Shown: positions 42,350 to 51,969 of the stretch, piece after piece
Position numbering within the stretch: position 1 is the first letter of the stretch
How the letters are laid out: each line of letters opens with the position of its first letter
Assembly (NCBI GenBank): GCA_965203265.1
Contig: CBDBBV010000002.1
Location: 1 to 64,000, forward strand
Direction: 5' to 3'
DNA from: JAHRAW01 sp965203265
GTDB lineage: Bacteria; Pseudomonadota; Gammaproteobacteria; Arenicellales; Poriferihabitantaceae
Length of the DNA stretch: 64,000 nt
Made by a program: the position numbers and the translations under genes
The notes under the pieces: model-generated
The model's database searches: none
Told to the model about the DNA's origin: nothing
What the model saw: only the letters and a program-made list of their open reading frames with translations

Positions 42350-42778
42350 TCAGGGATCAAGGGGGTCGAGATCGCCGCCGCCCCACAGGTGTGAGTACTT
42401 CTTGCAGTGAATCAGCAGGGAGCGGTAATCGGCCAAATCCAAGTCCTCGGGAATTTCGTACTCCTGCGCGCCCTTGCGGGATTGCAGCGGGGCGATCTCG
42501 ATGGAGCTGGCGGCAACTGTGCGGTCGCTCACCTCGGCGACGGTGCGCGTGGACAGGTAGACCTTCAAGTCCGGGCCGCGGCGGGTTTTGAAATCTTCGT
42601 CGAAGACGATGTAGCGGGCGTCGTCGCGGGCGACGATTTTCCAGCTGCCGTGGATGTCGTAACTCTTGTTGATCCAAGTGCCGCCCGCCAGAGTTTCCGC
42701 CAGAGACTGGGAGAGTGGGGCGACGAGCAACGCAATGCCGAGCAGGGCGGCGAGTAGGGAATATCGGTTGGGGTTCAT
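42350..42778 (-). CDS. Secreted DM13-domain protein
   Basis: The 142-residue product has a signal peptide (MNPNRYSLLAALLGIALLV ... SLAE) and one domain containing GTWINKSYDIHGSWKIV, YIVFDEDFKTRRGPDLKVYL and a late LLIHCKKYSHLWGGGDL. This resembles the DM13 domain, proposed to act in extracytoplasmic electron transfer or oxidation, with a single conserved cysteine (in HCKKY). ATG 42778 is preceded by a strong GGAGG seven bases away; an upstream in-frame ATG at 42808 lacks one. It is transcribed away from the cassette array at 42991 and lies 53 bases upstream of cysG on the same strand, so a two-gene unit with cysG is possible. Confidence 0.78.
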   Translation of the reverse strand: MNPNRYSLLAALLGIALLVAPLSQSLAETLAGGTWINKSYDIHGSWKIVARDDARYIVFDEDFKTRRGPDLKVYLSTRTVAEVSDRTVAASSIEIAPLQSRKGAQEYEIPEDLDLADYRSLLIHCKKYSHLWGGGDLDPLDP

Positions 42779-42990
42779 GTTGTGGCCTCCGGTTTTCGGA
42801 AAATTCATCGGATTGCCGCCGCCGCGAATACCGCTACGAACCGAGGTGAGGCGACAACGGCGCGGCGTTCCCCACGAACCCCGCCCGCCAACTGTACCAG
42901 TTTTTCGCGCGATGGTCGGCCGCGTTGTTATTCTTTGCGGTAATCTCGAACAAAGCGATTGCAGATTGCAAACGGCGCAGGAGGCAACAA

Positions 42991-43497
42991 ATGATCAGGT
43001 TGGCAGATTTCAGGACGGGGGCGATCACTCGGCAGCGAATTGCCGAGTATCTGGGCGGGGTGGAGTTTGCGCGGGCGTACAAAAAGCAAAAGGCGCTACC
43101 CAAAGTTCAGCGCCAGCAGAAACTCCCCCAACAGCAAGACAAATTGCGCGTGCCGGTGGGGGTAATCCCCGATGATTTGCAGGCGGCTATGGGGACGCGC
43201 CGACCGGTGCTGTCGCTATCCGGCTACACCATCGGCAAGCAGAAGGGGTCGCACCCGGAAATCAAACCGGCGGATTACGCCCTGGTGCAACGGATTGTGG
43301 ACGGCGATCACGTCTACCGGCAGAGCGATACCCACCGAATCGGGTTCGCGCAGGATGACGAGGGGAAACTGTGGCAAGCGACTTGGAAGCGGACGCAGGA
43401 TGATGGGGAGGTGTTATTGCTAAACCTGCACAGGTCGCGAGCCCGGCGTCTTGCGGCGGCCGAGGAAAAATACGGCAAGCCACTAAAGAGAAGGTAG
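42991..43497 (+). CDS. Small PBECR-type nuclease-like protein, cassette 1
   Basis: A 168-residue basic protein with no signal peptide. The N-terminal third (MIRLADFRTGAITRQRIAEY) is helical and Lys/Gln-rich. The C-terminal part (about 60-150: VLSLSGYTIGKQKGSHPE, PADYALVQRIVDG, HRIGFAQDDEGKLW, KRTQDDGEVLLLNLHRS) resembles domains at the ends of Mu-like phage head proteins classed as Barnase/EndoU/ColicinE5/RelE-like (PBECR) nucleases. That assignment is from memory of the pattern and is moderate. ATG follows an AGGAGG site. Two paralogs of equal or similar length lie at 44431 and 45108, and a related cassette at 43740. No antitoxin or capsid gene is visible beside it. The role is unknown. Confidence 0.6.
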   Translation: MIRLADFRTGAITRQRIAEYLGGVEFARAYKKQKALPKVQRQQKLPQQQDKLRVPVGVIPDDLQAAMGTRRPVLSLSGYTIGKQKGSHPEIKPADYALVQRIVDGDHVYRQSDTHRIGFAQDDEGKLWQATWKRTQDDGEVLLLNLHRSRARRLAAAEEKYGKPLKRR

Positions 43498-43643
43498 TGG
43501 CGCTTGCGGGGCCGACCACCCCCCCGGCGGAATGCTTTCCGGTTCATCGAATGTCTCAAGCGCCAACCGAACAATACCCCCCCCGCAGGGGCAGTGTCAA
43601 CCGGCTGTACGATGCCCATACATTACGGACTCTGGATGGTTTT
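43498..43643 (+). repeat. Inter-cassette element, copy 1
   Basis: It begins directly after the stop of cassette 1. It contains 8-bp perfect arms GGCGCTTG (43499-43506) and CAAGCGCC (43557-43564), an inner GGAA-TGCT-TTCC hairpin, a C-rich/GGGG hairpin near 43577-43592, and a conserved downstream block starting TGTACGATGCCCATACATT at 43606. The same arrangement recurs after the cassettes ending at 44937 and 45605 (the last without the TGTACG block), and the TGTACG block alone at 44370. Confidence 0.75.
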
Positions 43644-43739
43644 CCGCGATGAATTGCACTGAGGCGTGGAGTCGGCGCGTGTTGTATTCTTTGCGGTAAT
43701 CCAAAGGACAGCCATTGCAAACGGCGCAGGAGGCGACAA

Positions 43740-44167
43740 GTGATTGAAACGGCGTGGTTCAGGCCGGAGGCATTTCGGCGGAAGTTGTTGTTGGGCGAAG
43801 GGTTGTCCGATTACGAGTATTTGCAGGCGTTTTATCTGGCGCTCGGCGTTGGGGCGCAGGAGCCGATTTTCCATGACACGATGGGATTGCGATTGCGGAT
43901 GGGGGAGGAGGCGTTTTGTCGCGGCGCAAGAGGGAGAATAAGATCAATAAGCGCGGACGCGGGCGGTATATGCGGGCGGTGGCGCGGACGATTGTCGATC
44001 CGGACGAAATTTGGGTGAATGCCGAGTACATCACGACCGCGGATCGCAAACGCAAGGCGGTGGTCAAGCGGCGCTATGTGAAGGTTTGGCAGGAGGCGGA
44101 GAGGATGTTGCCGACGCTGGCGGTGTTCGAGTGGGGAGATGGTTACCGGATTTCCAGCGACAGATAA
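43740..44167 (+). pseudogene. PBECR2-like nuclease gene, interrupted by a frameshift
   Basis: From GTG 43740 (with GGAGG upstream) one frame encodes FRPEAFRRKLLLGEGLSDYE, YLQAFYLALGVGAQEP and MGEEAF. The downstream half, SRRKRENKINKRGRGRYMRA with TIVDPDEIWVNAEY and LAVFEWGDGY, is in a different frame, up to TAA at 44165-44167. Joining them requires one extra T in the TTTT at 43914-43917. The joined protein, about 142 residues, matches the pattern of PBECR2-type nuclease domains at the ends of Mu-like phage head proteins (KRGR-RY ... DPDEIW ... FEW). The break is most simply a 1-bp deletion in a short T run, or a sequencing error. A programmed shift is less likely, as no slippery heptamer is present. 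Confidence 0.6.
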
Positions 44168-44430
44168 GGATGATTGGCTCGGCTACCTCAACCGTAGCGT
44201 GCGTTTGGGAGAACTTGTCTACACCAAGACAAAATAAAAGCCGGCAACGCCACCGCGCTACCGGCGCCCTGGACTCGTTCGTGGGTCGGTGGACCTACCG
44301 GCCCCAATGGGCACTGATTTCAGTCAGTTGCTGGACTATGCCAGCGCTGGGCGGGAGGTGTCAAGGGGGTGTACGATGCCCATACATTCCGGACTCCGGA
44401 TGGTTTGAAAATGGCGTAAGGAGGCGACAA
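44168..44430 (+). other. Gap between cassettes 2 and 3, with hairpin and conserved upstream block
   Basis: No gene is visible. There is an imperfect hairpin near 44240-44268 with GCCGG/CCGGC outer arms, preceded by AAAATAAAA. The conserved block TGTACGATGCCCATACATT starts at 44370 and leads into GGAGGCGACAAATG of the next cassette. The GGCGCTTG/CAAGCGCC arms found after the other cassettes are missing here. Confidence 0.6.
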
Positions 44431-44937
44431 ATGGTCAGGTTGGCAGGTTTCAGGTCGGGGACGATCACTCGGTGGCGGATTGCCGCGTATCTGGACGGGG
44501 TGGAGTTTGCGCGGGCGTACAAAAAGCAGAAGGTGCTACCTCGAGCCCAGCGCAAGCAGAAGATCCCCCAACAGCAGGACAAATTGCGCGTGCCGGTGGG
44601 GGTAATCCCCGATGATTTGCAGGCGGATATGGGGACGCGCCGATCGGTGCTGTCGCTATCCGGCTACACCATCGGCAAGCAGAAGGGATCGCACTCGGAA
44701 GTCAAACCGGCGGATTATGCGATGGTGCAACGGATTGTGGACGGCGATCACGTCTACCGGCAGAGCGAAACCCACCGACTTGGTTTCGCGCAGGATGACG
44801 AGGGGCGATTGTGGGAGGCGGCTTGGAAGCGAACGCAGGATGATGGCGAGATGTTGCTGTTGAACCTGTACAGGTCGCGAGATCAGCGACTTGCGGCGGC
44901 CGAGGATAAATACGGCAAGCCGCTAAAGAGAAGGTAG
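44431..44937 (+). CDS. Small PBECR-type nuclease-like protein, cassette 3
   Basis: A 168-residue paralog of the protein at 42991, equal in length and mostly identical (MVRLAGFRSGTITRWRIAAY at the start, the same GYTIGKQKGSH, PADYAMVQRIVDG and HRLGFAQDDEGRLWEAAW stretches). ATG 44431 is preceded by GGAGGCGACAA. A longer open frame upstream (from 44011) overlaps the frameshifted cassette and has no conserved sequence, so it is not used. DNA identity with copy 1 is high over the whole gene and its 3' element, indicating recent duplication. The function is unassigned. Confidence 0.6.
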   Translation: MVRLAGFRSGTITRWRIAAYLDGVEFARAYKKQKVLPRAQRKQKIPQQQDKLRVPVGVIPDDLQADMGTRRSVLSLSGYTIGKQKGSHSEVKPADYAMVQRIVDGDHVYRQSETHRLGFAQDDEGRLWEAAWKRTQDDGEMLLLNLYRSRDQRLAAAEDKYGKPLKRR

Positions 44938-45085
44938 TGGCGCTTGCGGGGTCGACCACCTCCCCGGCGGAATGCTTTCCGGTTCTGTCGAATGTCTCAA
45001 GCGCCTAGTGGCAGGATACCCCCCCGTAGGGGCACTGTCAACCGACTGTACGATGCCCATACATTCCAGACTCCGGATGATTTGA
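44938..45085 (+). repeat. Inter-cassette element, copy 3
   Basis: It has arms GGCGCTTG (44939-44946) and CAAGCGCC (44998-45005), the inner GGAATGCTTTCC hairpin, a CCCCCC/GGGG hairpin and the TGTACG block at 45047. It differs from copy 1 at scattered positions, but the arms are unchanged. Confidence 0.75.
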
Positions 45086-45107
45086 AAGTGGTGCAAGGAG
45101 GCGACAA

Positions 45108-45605
45108 ATGATCAGGTCGGCCAGTTTCAGGTCGGGGACGATCACTCGGCGGCGGGTTGCCGCGTATCTGGGCGGGGTGGAGTTTGCGCGGGTATACAAG
45201 CGGCAGAAGGCGTTGACGGCGGTGGAGCGGGCGCAGCCGCTGCCGAAAAAGCAGGATCGGTTGCGCGTTCCCGTCGGGGTGATGGCGGCGGATTTGCGGG
45301 CGGATATGGGTACTTTCCAGCGGGTGGTAACGCTTTCAGGCTACACCATCGGCAAGCAGAAGGGCGCACACCCGGAAATCGAACCGGCGGATTATGCGAT
45401 GGTGCAACGGATTGTGGACGGCGGGCATATCTACCGGCAGAGCGATACCCATCGAATCGGGTTCGCGCAGGATGGTGAGGGGCAGTGGTGGGCGGCGGCT
45501 TGGAAGAAGACGCGGGATGATGGGGAGGTGTTGTTGGTGCATTTCCGGCGGGCGCGGGAACACCAACTACACAGTGCCGCCCGAAGGCATAGAGAAACTT
45601 TGTAG
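45108..45605 (+). CDS. Small PBECR-type nuclease-like protein, cassette 4
   Basis: A 165-residue paralog of the proteins at 42991 and 44431, more diverged in the N-terminal half (KRQKALTAVERAQPLPKKQD) but keeping LSGYTIGKQKGAHPE, PADYAMVQRIVDGG and HRIGFAQDGEGQWWAAAW. The C-terminus (HRRETL) differs from the KYGKPLKRR of the other two. The DNA there still aligns, so the tail has probably been altered by a small indel. The start has the same GGAGGCGACAAATG context. The function is unassigned. Confidence 0.58.
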   Translation: MIRSASFRSGTITRRRVAAYLGGVEFARVYKRQKALTAVERAQPLPKKQDRLRVPVGVMAADLRADMGTFQRVVTLSGYTIGKQKGAHPEIEPADYAMVQRIVDGGHIYRQSDTHRIGFAQDGEGQWWAAAWKKTRDDGEVLLVHFRRAREHQLHSAARRHRETL

Positions 45606-45616
45606 AGAGAGATGTA

Positions 45617-45724
45617 GTGGGCGCTTGCGGGGTCGGCCCCCCCCGGTGGAATTCTTCCCAGATGGTCCGCAATGTCTCAAGCGCCCAACCGCAGAGTACC
45701 CGCCCCGTAGGGCGGTGTCAACTA
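45617..45724 (+). repeat. Inter-cassette element, copy 4 (end of array)
   Basis: The arms are extended to 9 bp, GGGCGCTTG (45617-45625) and CAAGCGCCC (45676-45684): an extra G on one side is matched by an extra C on the other. The inner hairpin is GGAATTCTTCC. The TGTACG block is absent. The paired change suggests that the structure, as RNA or cruciform, is maintained. Confidence 0.7.
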
Positions 45725-45736
45725 ATTGCGCGCGCG

Positions 45737-45785
45737 AAAAAAAGGAGGGTGGGCGGCGGGCGCTACCAACGCCACCCGCCGCCCA
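45737..45785 (-). terminator. Rho-independent terminator of the third autotransporter
   Basis: On the minus strand, just after the autotransporter stop, GGGCGGCGGG and CCCGCCGCCC form a perfect 10-bp stem (45775-45784 with 45751-45760) around a 14-nt loop. After a short spacer come seven T (A run at 45737-45743 on the plus strand). The spacer is longer than ideal. Confidence 0.65.
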
Positions 45786-45792
45786 TGGAAGA

Positions 45793-48700
45793 TCAGAATC
45801 TCGCCTCGCCCTTCAGCAAGACCGCGTGTTCGGCATCCGCGCCCGCCGTCTCCCGCCGTTCTCCGTGCAGGCGCAAGGTGAACGATCCGCCGGTCGCCCA
45901 ATCCAGCCCTAGGCGATAGCGTCTGCCGTTATCGTGCAAGGTCATGCCGCTCCACGGAGTCAGCAGGCCGTCTCGCTCGCCGGGGGCCGACAGGCCGTAG
46001 CCTAAGCGCATTTCCAGCCGCCCGCCGGCATCGCGGGCGATGGGGGCGGCATCCTCGCGTAGGCCGTTCGACCAGATTCGCCCGTTGCCGCTACCGCTCG
46101 CATCCGCGCCGCCGCTATTGCCGTAGGCGGGGCTCATTTCGAAGGACAGGCCCTGCCCATCGGCGCCTGCCGCTAGGCGTACCATGCCCATAATCCCCCA
46201 TTCCTCGTAGTCGCTGCGACCGAGCAGGGTGTGCATGGCGACGGATGCGCTCACCCCCGTGCGTGGGTTGTCGTAGAGCACGCTGCCGTGCATTTCCGCG
46301 CCGGTGCCGGTGTTGCCGTCTCCGCCGTCGTGGCGGGCGCCGAGGGATAGGGATGGGGTTAGCGATCTGCCGTTGCTCAAGGATTGGGTGCGGCGTGCTT
46401 CCAGCGCGAGGCGGATGAGGGTGGCGCTCACGGTGAGGGAATCCGGTTGTTCGGCACTTTCCTCGATTTCCATTTCGGTTTGCGTGAACTCTCCCTTGAG
46501 GCGAATGTGAGCGCCGGTTTCATCTGCCCACACTTGGCCACTACCGCCTGCGCTCAGAGTTTGCAGGGTTACATCATTGGTCGAAGCAACGCCGTCATCG
46601 GGGCTGATTTCCACCTCGCCGTTGCCGTAGCCGGCGGTGGCCCACCATTGTAGCGAGCCGGTGCGCCCGCCGAAGTAGGGGTGTAGGCTGATCAGGTCGA
46701 TCTCGTAGTCGCCGGTGCCTGCGCCCGCGCTACTGCCGTCCGCGTAGTCGAAGGCGCCTTGGCTCCACGACAGCGCCAAGCCAGCCAGCAGATTTTCGCC
46801 CAATTTCGCGTCCACGCCGAGTTGGGCGCCTTGTAGACTGCCGTCGAACGATTGTTCGGCGTTTTCGCCGGAAAGATTGGTGTATTTGCCGCCGCCCCAT
46901 AGGGATAGCGAAGACGAGCCGCCACCGCTGCCGTCGCCATTCAATGGCAGGACGAAGTCGGAGTCGTGCAGCAAGTCGCGCATTGGGCGGTGGCCGTTCA
47001 ACAGGTTCGGGGCGTGGGTAACGAGTGCGCCTGCCAAAGTATTCTCGCCGCCGAGACTGGCCGAGACGCCGCTCGTTCCAATCCCACTCCCATTCAATAC
47101 CTGCCCGACCCGCGCGGAAATGGCGCCGCCCACCCGTCCGGCCACGGCGCGCGCCACTTCGGGCAGTACCGCCTGATTCACCTGCTCCATCGGCGTGCCC
47201 GATACGATGGTAACCACTACCTGTCTCGGCCGGCCCTCCGCTACCTCGGACGGCAACGACCCCAACGCCACGGTGAAGGAGCGGCGGGGGGTGGTATCGG
47301 CCTCAGTATCGGTATCGCTGGGCGGGGTGATGGTGAGGGTGGCCGTGCCGGTGGTGGCATTGGCGGCGATGGTGATGCCGGGGTTGGTGAGGGTGTTGTC
47401 GTAGGTGTAGTGGTCGGGCGAAGTAGCCGTGTCCGTGTTCGAGCCCAAATTGATAGGGATGGTTACCGGGCTGGTCAACGCCGCCGACAACCGCACAGTA
47501 ACCGTAACCGCCTCGCCCTTGCGCACCCGATTGGGCGAGGCCGACAGCGATACCGTGGGGGTGGTTGGCGTGGTCGGGGTGGTGCGCGTGTCGTTATCCT
47601 CGATGACCACATCCACCGAAGCCGGGTCGCCTCTGGTTATCGTAAGGGGCAGTTCGCCGAGGGAAACCGTGAACGTTTCGTCTTCGTAGTCGTCATCGTC
47701 CTGCGCCGTGGTCAGCGTGCCCGTGCCTTCACTCGCTCCGGCGGCGATGCGGATGGAAGTCAGCGTGCCGAGGTCGGCGGCTTCCGCGGTGCCTGTGGTG
47801 ACCGTTATCGGGATGTCTGTATAGGTGCCCGTGGACACCGGCCCCGACAAACTCACCGTTACCGTCAGCGGGCTACCCTCCGCCACCGGATTCGGCGTAG
47901 CCTCTAGGGTTGCCGTGGGGAAGGGCGAGCCGGCATTGTCCACCACCAATACCTTGACCGTGCGTGCGTCCACCGGCAATCCCTCGTAGTCGCTGTCGCC
48001 GGAGATTCCATAGAGCAGGTGTAGTTCATCGTGGTCGGAGTCCGCATCGGTTGGTGCGGTGAGGGTAACGGGTTGCGGCGTGCTCCAGTTGCTCGTGGTG
48101 AAAACCAGATTATTCGGCGCAACGCCCAACTTGTCGGCGATGTCGTTTCCGGTATTCGCCGCGCGGGAAGCCAGCGCGAGGGTAACCGTGGCCGAAGGCT
48201 GTGCGCTCAGCCGCGCCGTATAGGTGGTCGTTGTCCCTTCGTTGAGGCGTATGGAGGTGGCGCTGAAACGCACGCTGGGGGTGGTGTCGGTGATGGTAAT
48301 CGTCAGCGAGGTAACCTCTCCGGCGACTATCCCCGAAGGCAGGGTGCCGAGGGTTAGGGTGAGGGTCTCGTCATCGGTGTCGGTGTCCTGCACCTGGCCG
48401 ATAATTATGCTGGCCGCGACGACGCCAATGGGGAAATCGAACTTACCGGTTCCACCTGTGAAGTCGCCTGTGAAGTCGCCCTCCTCAGCCGTGTTCAAAA
48501 TTAGCGTTATCGGTATCGATAGGTCTACCGTCGGCGCCGCCGAAAGCGTTGCCGTGATGATTGCCTGATCGCCCGAGCCTTCCGTCAAAGAAGTCTGCGT
48601 AGCCGTCAGCGTTACCGAGAGGTCTTGCGTGGGGGTGGCCGAGGTGTTGGTGCTGGCCGTGCCGGCGTCGGACCAGGGGCCGTCGCCCTCGGCGTTGGTT

Positions 48701-51287
48701 GCGCGTACCTGTACTTGGTAGGACGTGCTCGCCGTCAGGCTCGATATGGTCGCCGTGGTTGCGGTTTGATTCTGAGGGCCGTTGCTCCAGTTGCCGCTGC
48801 TACCGGCTCGATAGCGCAGGTCGTAGCCGGTGATGGCCGGTTTGCCGGTGTTGCTTGGCGCGTTCCAACTCACGCTCAAACTCGTGGTCGAGGCGGCGGA
48901 AACCGTCGGCACCTCGGGCTTGGCGGGCGGTTCGGCCACATCGGTGATGGAGATAGTTACCGTTACCGTGTCGCTGGCGGTGCCGTCGCTTACCTTGATG
49001 GTTACCGAGTAGCTCGCCTTGGCCTCGTGGTCATAACTGACGCCCTGCTTGGTCTTGATCCGCCGAGACGAGGCGTCGAACGAGAATGAGTTGGCATCGG
49101 CTCCCTCCATGGTGTAAACCAGCGTGTCGCCGGTGTCTGCATCGGTGGCCGCCGGAATCGCATCGCCGATGTTGGTGTTGGCAGCCGTGTTCTCGGCTAC
49201 GCTGCGGGAATACGAGGCAGCGGCGAATGTGGGGGCGTTGTTGGTTTCCGTGTTGGTGCTGCCCGTGCCGGCGTCGGACCAGGCGCCGTCGCCCTCGGCG
49301 TTGGTGGCGCGTACTTGCACCTGATAGGAAGTACCCGCCGTCAGGCTCGATATGGTTGCCGTGGTGCCGGTCTCGTTCTGCGGGCCGTTGCTCCAGTTGC
49401 CGCTGGTGCCGACCCGATAGCGCAGGTCGTAACTGGTGATGGCCGGTTTGCCGGTGTTGGTCGGTGCGCTCCAACTTACGCTCAGGCTGGTGGTCGATCC
49501 TCCGGATACCGTCGGCGCCGAAGGCTTGGCGGGCGGCTCGGCCACATCGGTGAGGGTGATGGTGACCGTCGTGGTGGCGCTGGCGGTGCCGTCGGTTACC
49601 TTGATGGTTACCGAGTAGCTCGCCTTCGCCTCGTGGTCGTAGGTAACGCCATTCTTGGTCGTGATCTGCCGAGTCGAGGCATTGAAATTGAATGAGGACG
49701 CATCGGTGCCCTCCATCGAGTAAGTCAGGGGGTCGCTGTCCGTGTCGGTGGCCGCCGGAATCACGGCGCCGACATTGGTATTCGCTGCCGAGTTCTCGGG
49801 CACGCTGCGGGAATACGAGGAGGAGGCGAATGTGGGGGCGTTGTTGGCCGCCGCTCTGGTTATGGTTACCGTGTAGGTTTTCTTGGTGGAATCTTGGGCG
49901 GTTACCTCGACCAAAATGGCGTTGGCGCCCGTGGATAGGCTGATGGCGGTGCTCGCCGAGCCGCTGTTCACTGCCGTCAGACTACCGCTCTTGCCGACCT
50001 TGATGGTGGCGGAGGCTTGCGCTCTGGTGGGCGTCAGTTTTACATGGGTGATGGTGTTGGCCACGTTTGCCGAGTAGGCGATGGTGGCGGAGGCGAAGGT
50101 GCCGATGGAAAATGCCGTGAAAGTGCCCCCCGAGCTGGTGCTACCGGCGGCGGTCAGGGCGCTCAGATTGGCGTTGTTGGATTGCGTTGCCGCGCTGGTG
50201 CTGGCTGTGCCGGGGTCGGACCAGGGGCTGTCTCCCTCGGCGTTGGTGGCGCGTACTCGTACTTGGTAGGATGTGCTCGCCGTCAGGCCGGATATTTCTG
50301 CCGTGGTGGTGGTCTCGTCCTGAGGGCCGTTGTTCCAAGTGCCGCTGGTGCCGGCTCGGTATTGCAGGTCGTAGCTGGTGATGGCCGGTTTGCCGGTGTT
50401 GGTCGGCGCGCTCCACCCCATGTCCAGACTCGTGCTCATGGCGGATATCAAGGACGGTGCTGTGGGTTTGGCGGGCGGTTCGGCCACATCGGTGAGGGTG
50501 ATGGTGACCGTCGTGGTGGCGCTGGCGGTGCCGTCGGTTACCTTGATGGTTACCGAGTAGCTCGCCTTCGCCTCGTGGTCGTAGGTAACGCCATTCTTGG
50601 TCGTGATCTGCCGAGTCGAGGCATTGAAATTGAATGAGGACGCATCGGTGCCCTCCATCGAGTAAGTCAGGGGGTCGCTGTCCGTGTCGGTGGCCGCCGG
50701 AATCACGGCGCCGACATTGGTATTCGCCGCCGAGTTCTCGGGCACGCTGCGGGAATACGAGGAAGAGGCGAATGTGGGGGCGTTGTTGGACGACGGCGCC
50801 GTCAGCTGGAAACAGTGCCAGACGAAACCACCACCCTGCCGACCATGAACGACCCCGAACCATTGGCCGACATCGAAGGTGGCGCTGTCGCCCGAACTTG
50901 CTATGTTCTTGCGGATTATGTTCGGAGGGCTATGACTCCTAGAATTACAGTATGCCCAACCGCTTTCAGGAGGGTATTTCTCAGCGGTACGCACTACTCG
51001 AACGTAGGGCTGATTGCCACTCCAGGTTGGCGTGAACTTGATATGGGTGGTGCCGGTAGGATACGTGCCCGTGTAGTTGTTTCGCCCAGTATTGAGGAAC
51101 TCCGGCGAATAGGTGATAGTGGTTTCGGTGCTGTCGGACGCGATGGCCGTTACGGTAATGCCACTGAACATGGCCTGTTGCGCCCCGGCGGGCGCGGCGG
51201 CAAACAGGCAGAGTGCACCAATCAGCGTAACCGGCAACAGCGCGAGACGACGGATGTCCCGTCCGGCGCTCGTTCGGCGGGCGTTCA

Positions 51288-51288
<1 letters not shown>
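45793..51288 (-). CDS. Type V autotransporter with cadherin, FN3 and Calx-beta-like domains
   Basis: From ATG 51288 the product is 1831 residues. It has a signal peptide (MNARRTSAGRDIRRLALLPV ... APAGAQQ), a cysteine-containing N-terminal domain, then cadherin-like modules (SYSRSVPENSAANTNVGAVI) each followed by a fibronectin III module (TSYQVRVRATNAEGDSPWSD), three times. One cadherin-like beta-sandwich module (LSALTAAGSTSSGGTFTAFS) is inserted after the first pair. Four Calx-beta-like domains, a linker and a beta-barrel ending LLKGEARF follow. It is an outer-membrane autotransporter, presumably an adhesin. ATG 51288 overlaps the stop of an upstream leader ORF (TGATG). The frame remains open further upstream through the poly-C run, but no suitable start is in frame after the predicted transcription start. 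The barrel is related to the other two autotransporters in the window. Confidence 0.88.
49538..49847 (-). repeat. Near-identical duplicated cadherin-module DNA, copy A
   Basis: About 310 bp are repeated at 50480-50789 (offset 942 bp). The first 248 bp (49538-49785) look identical to copy B, and I see only two differences in the rest. A third, clearly diverged relative lies at about 48935-49240. This points to recent duplication or gene conversion inside the autotransporter gene. Confidence 0.9.
50480..50789 (-). repeat. Near-identical duplicated cadherin-module DNA, copy B
   Basis: Partner of the copy at 49538-49847. Both encode the SYSRSVPENSAANTNVGAVI cadherin-like module of the third autotransporter. 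Confidence 0.9.
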
Positions 51289-51413
<125 letters not shown>

Positions 51414-51478
51414 TTCCCTCGCGGTTGATGGGTTGGTGGCCGGTGAATTGGCAGGCCGGAATGTGTGTATTGGGGCGC

Positions 51479-51506
51479 ATTATATTCCATTCTCGGCGAT
51501 TGGCAA
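51479..51506 (-). promoter_or_regulatory. Sigma70-type promoter of the third autotransporter
   Basis: On the minus strand TTGCCA (51501-51506) and a perfect TATAAT (51479-51484) are 16 bp apart. The predicted start is near 51472, about 60 bases before the leader ATG. The in-frame ATG of the longer open frame is embedded in the -10 box and so cannot be the translation start. Confidence 0.65.
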
Positions 51507-51621
51507 GCCCTAGACGGGTAAATTTGCCGGAAATCACGGATTTTGGCGGAAAAACCGCGAAATCGCGGTTTCGCGGGCGGCGGGACTGCGTATTTCCCGG
51601 CAATTCGCCCGCCGCCGCCTA

Positions 51622-51627
51622 TTGACA
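51622..51627 (+). promoter_or_regulatory. Possible -35 box for the riboswitch-btuB transcript
   Basis: A perfect TTGACA lies about 65 bases before the riboswitch core. The -10 at the expected distance (around 51645-51651, CGAAAT) is weak. Confidence 0.35.
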
Positions 51628-51687
51628 GGATGGAATCGATTGTGGCGAAATCCCGCTGCCCGCCGCTCGGCGGGTGTGTTGTATAGG

Positions 51688-51898
51688 CAGTTCAGGTGCT
51701 CCCACGGGAGTGAAACGGGAAACCGGTGCGCCGCCGCCAGCGAAAATCGAGGCGGGCGCGGCCAATCCGGTACTGCCCCCGCAACGGTAGATGAGACGCG
51801 GTTTGCTCGATGCCACTGTATCCGCACGGATATGGGAAGGCGCAAACCAGCGGTGTTGCTCGCGCAGCAACGGCTCATGAGTCCGGAGACCGGCCTGA
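51688..51898 (+). promoter_or_regulatory. Cobalamin (vitamin B12) riboswitch
   Basis: The conserved elements appear in order: CAGGTGCTCCCACGGGAG, GGGAAACCGGTGCG, CTGCCCCCGCAACGG, GCCACTG, GGGAAGGCG, and GAGTCCGGAGACCGGCCTG at the 3' side. This is the standard adenosylcobalamin-sensing fold. It sits in the 5' leader of btuB, ending about 70 bases before the ATG. Binding of cobalamin is expected to lower expression of btuB and the following btuF. Confidence 0.93.
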
Positions 51899-51969
51899 TC
51901 TTCCGCGCGGCCCGTAGGGCGGGTCGCGCCGAACCTCTTTTTGCGCGGGTTGCGCGGGGGAGTTTAATC

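Noticed and set aside
43900..43925. Programmed -1 frameshift in cassette 2
   Set aside because: The site lacks an X XXY YYZ heptamer in the right phase and no clear downstream pseudoknot is visible. A 1-bp deletion or sequencing error is simpler.
43498..45724. Integron gene-cassette array with attC sites
   Set aside because: The inter-cassette elements have inverted arms, but I find no GTTRRRY/RYYYAAC core-site pairs at cassette boundaries and no integrase gene in the window.
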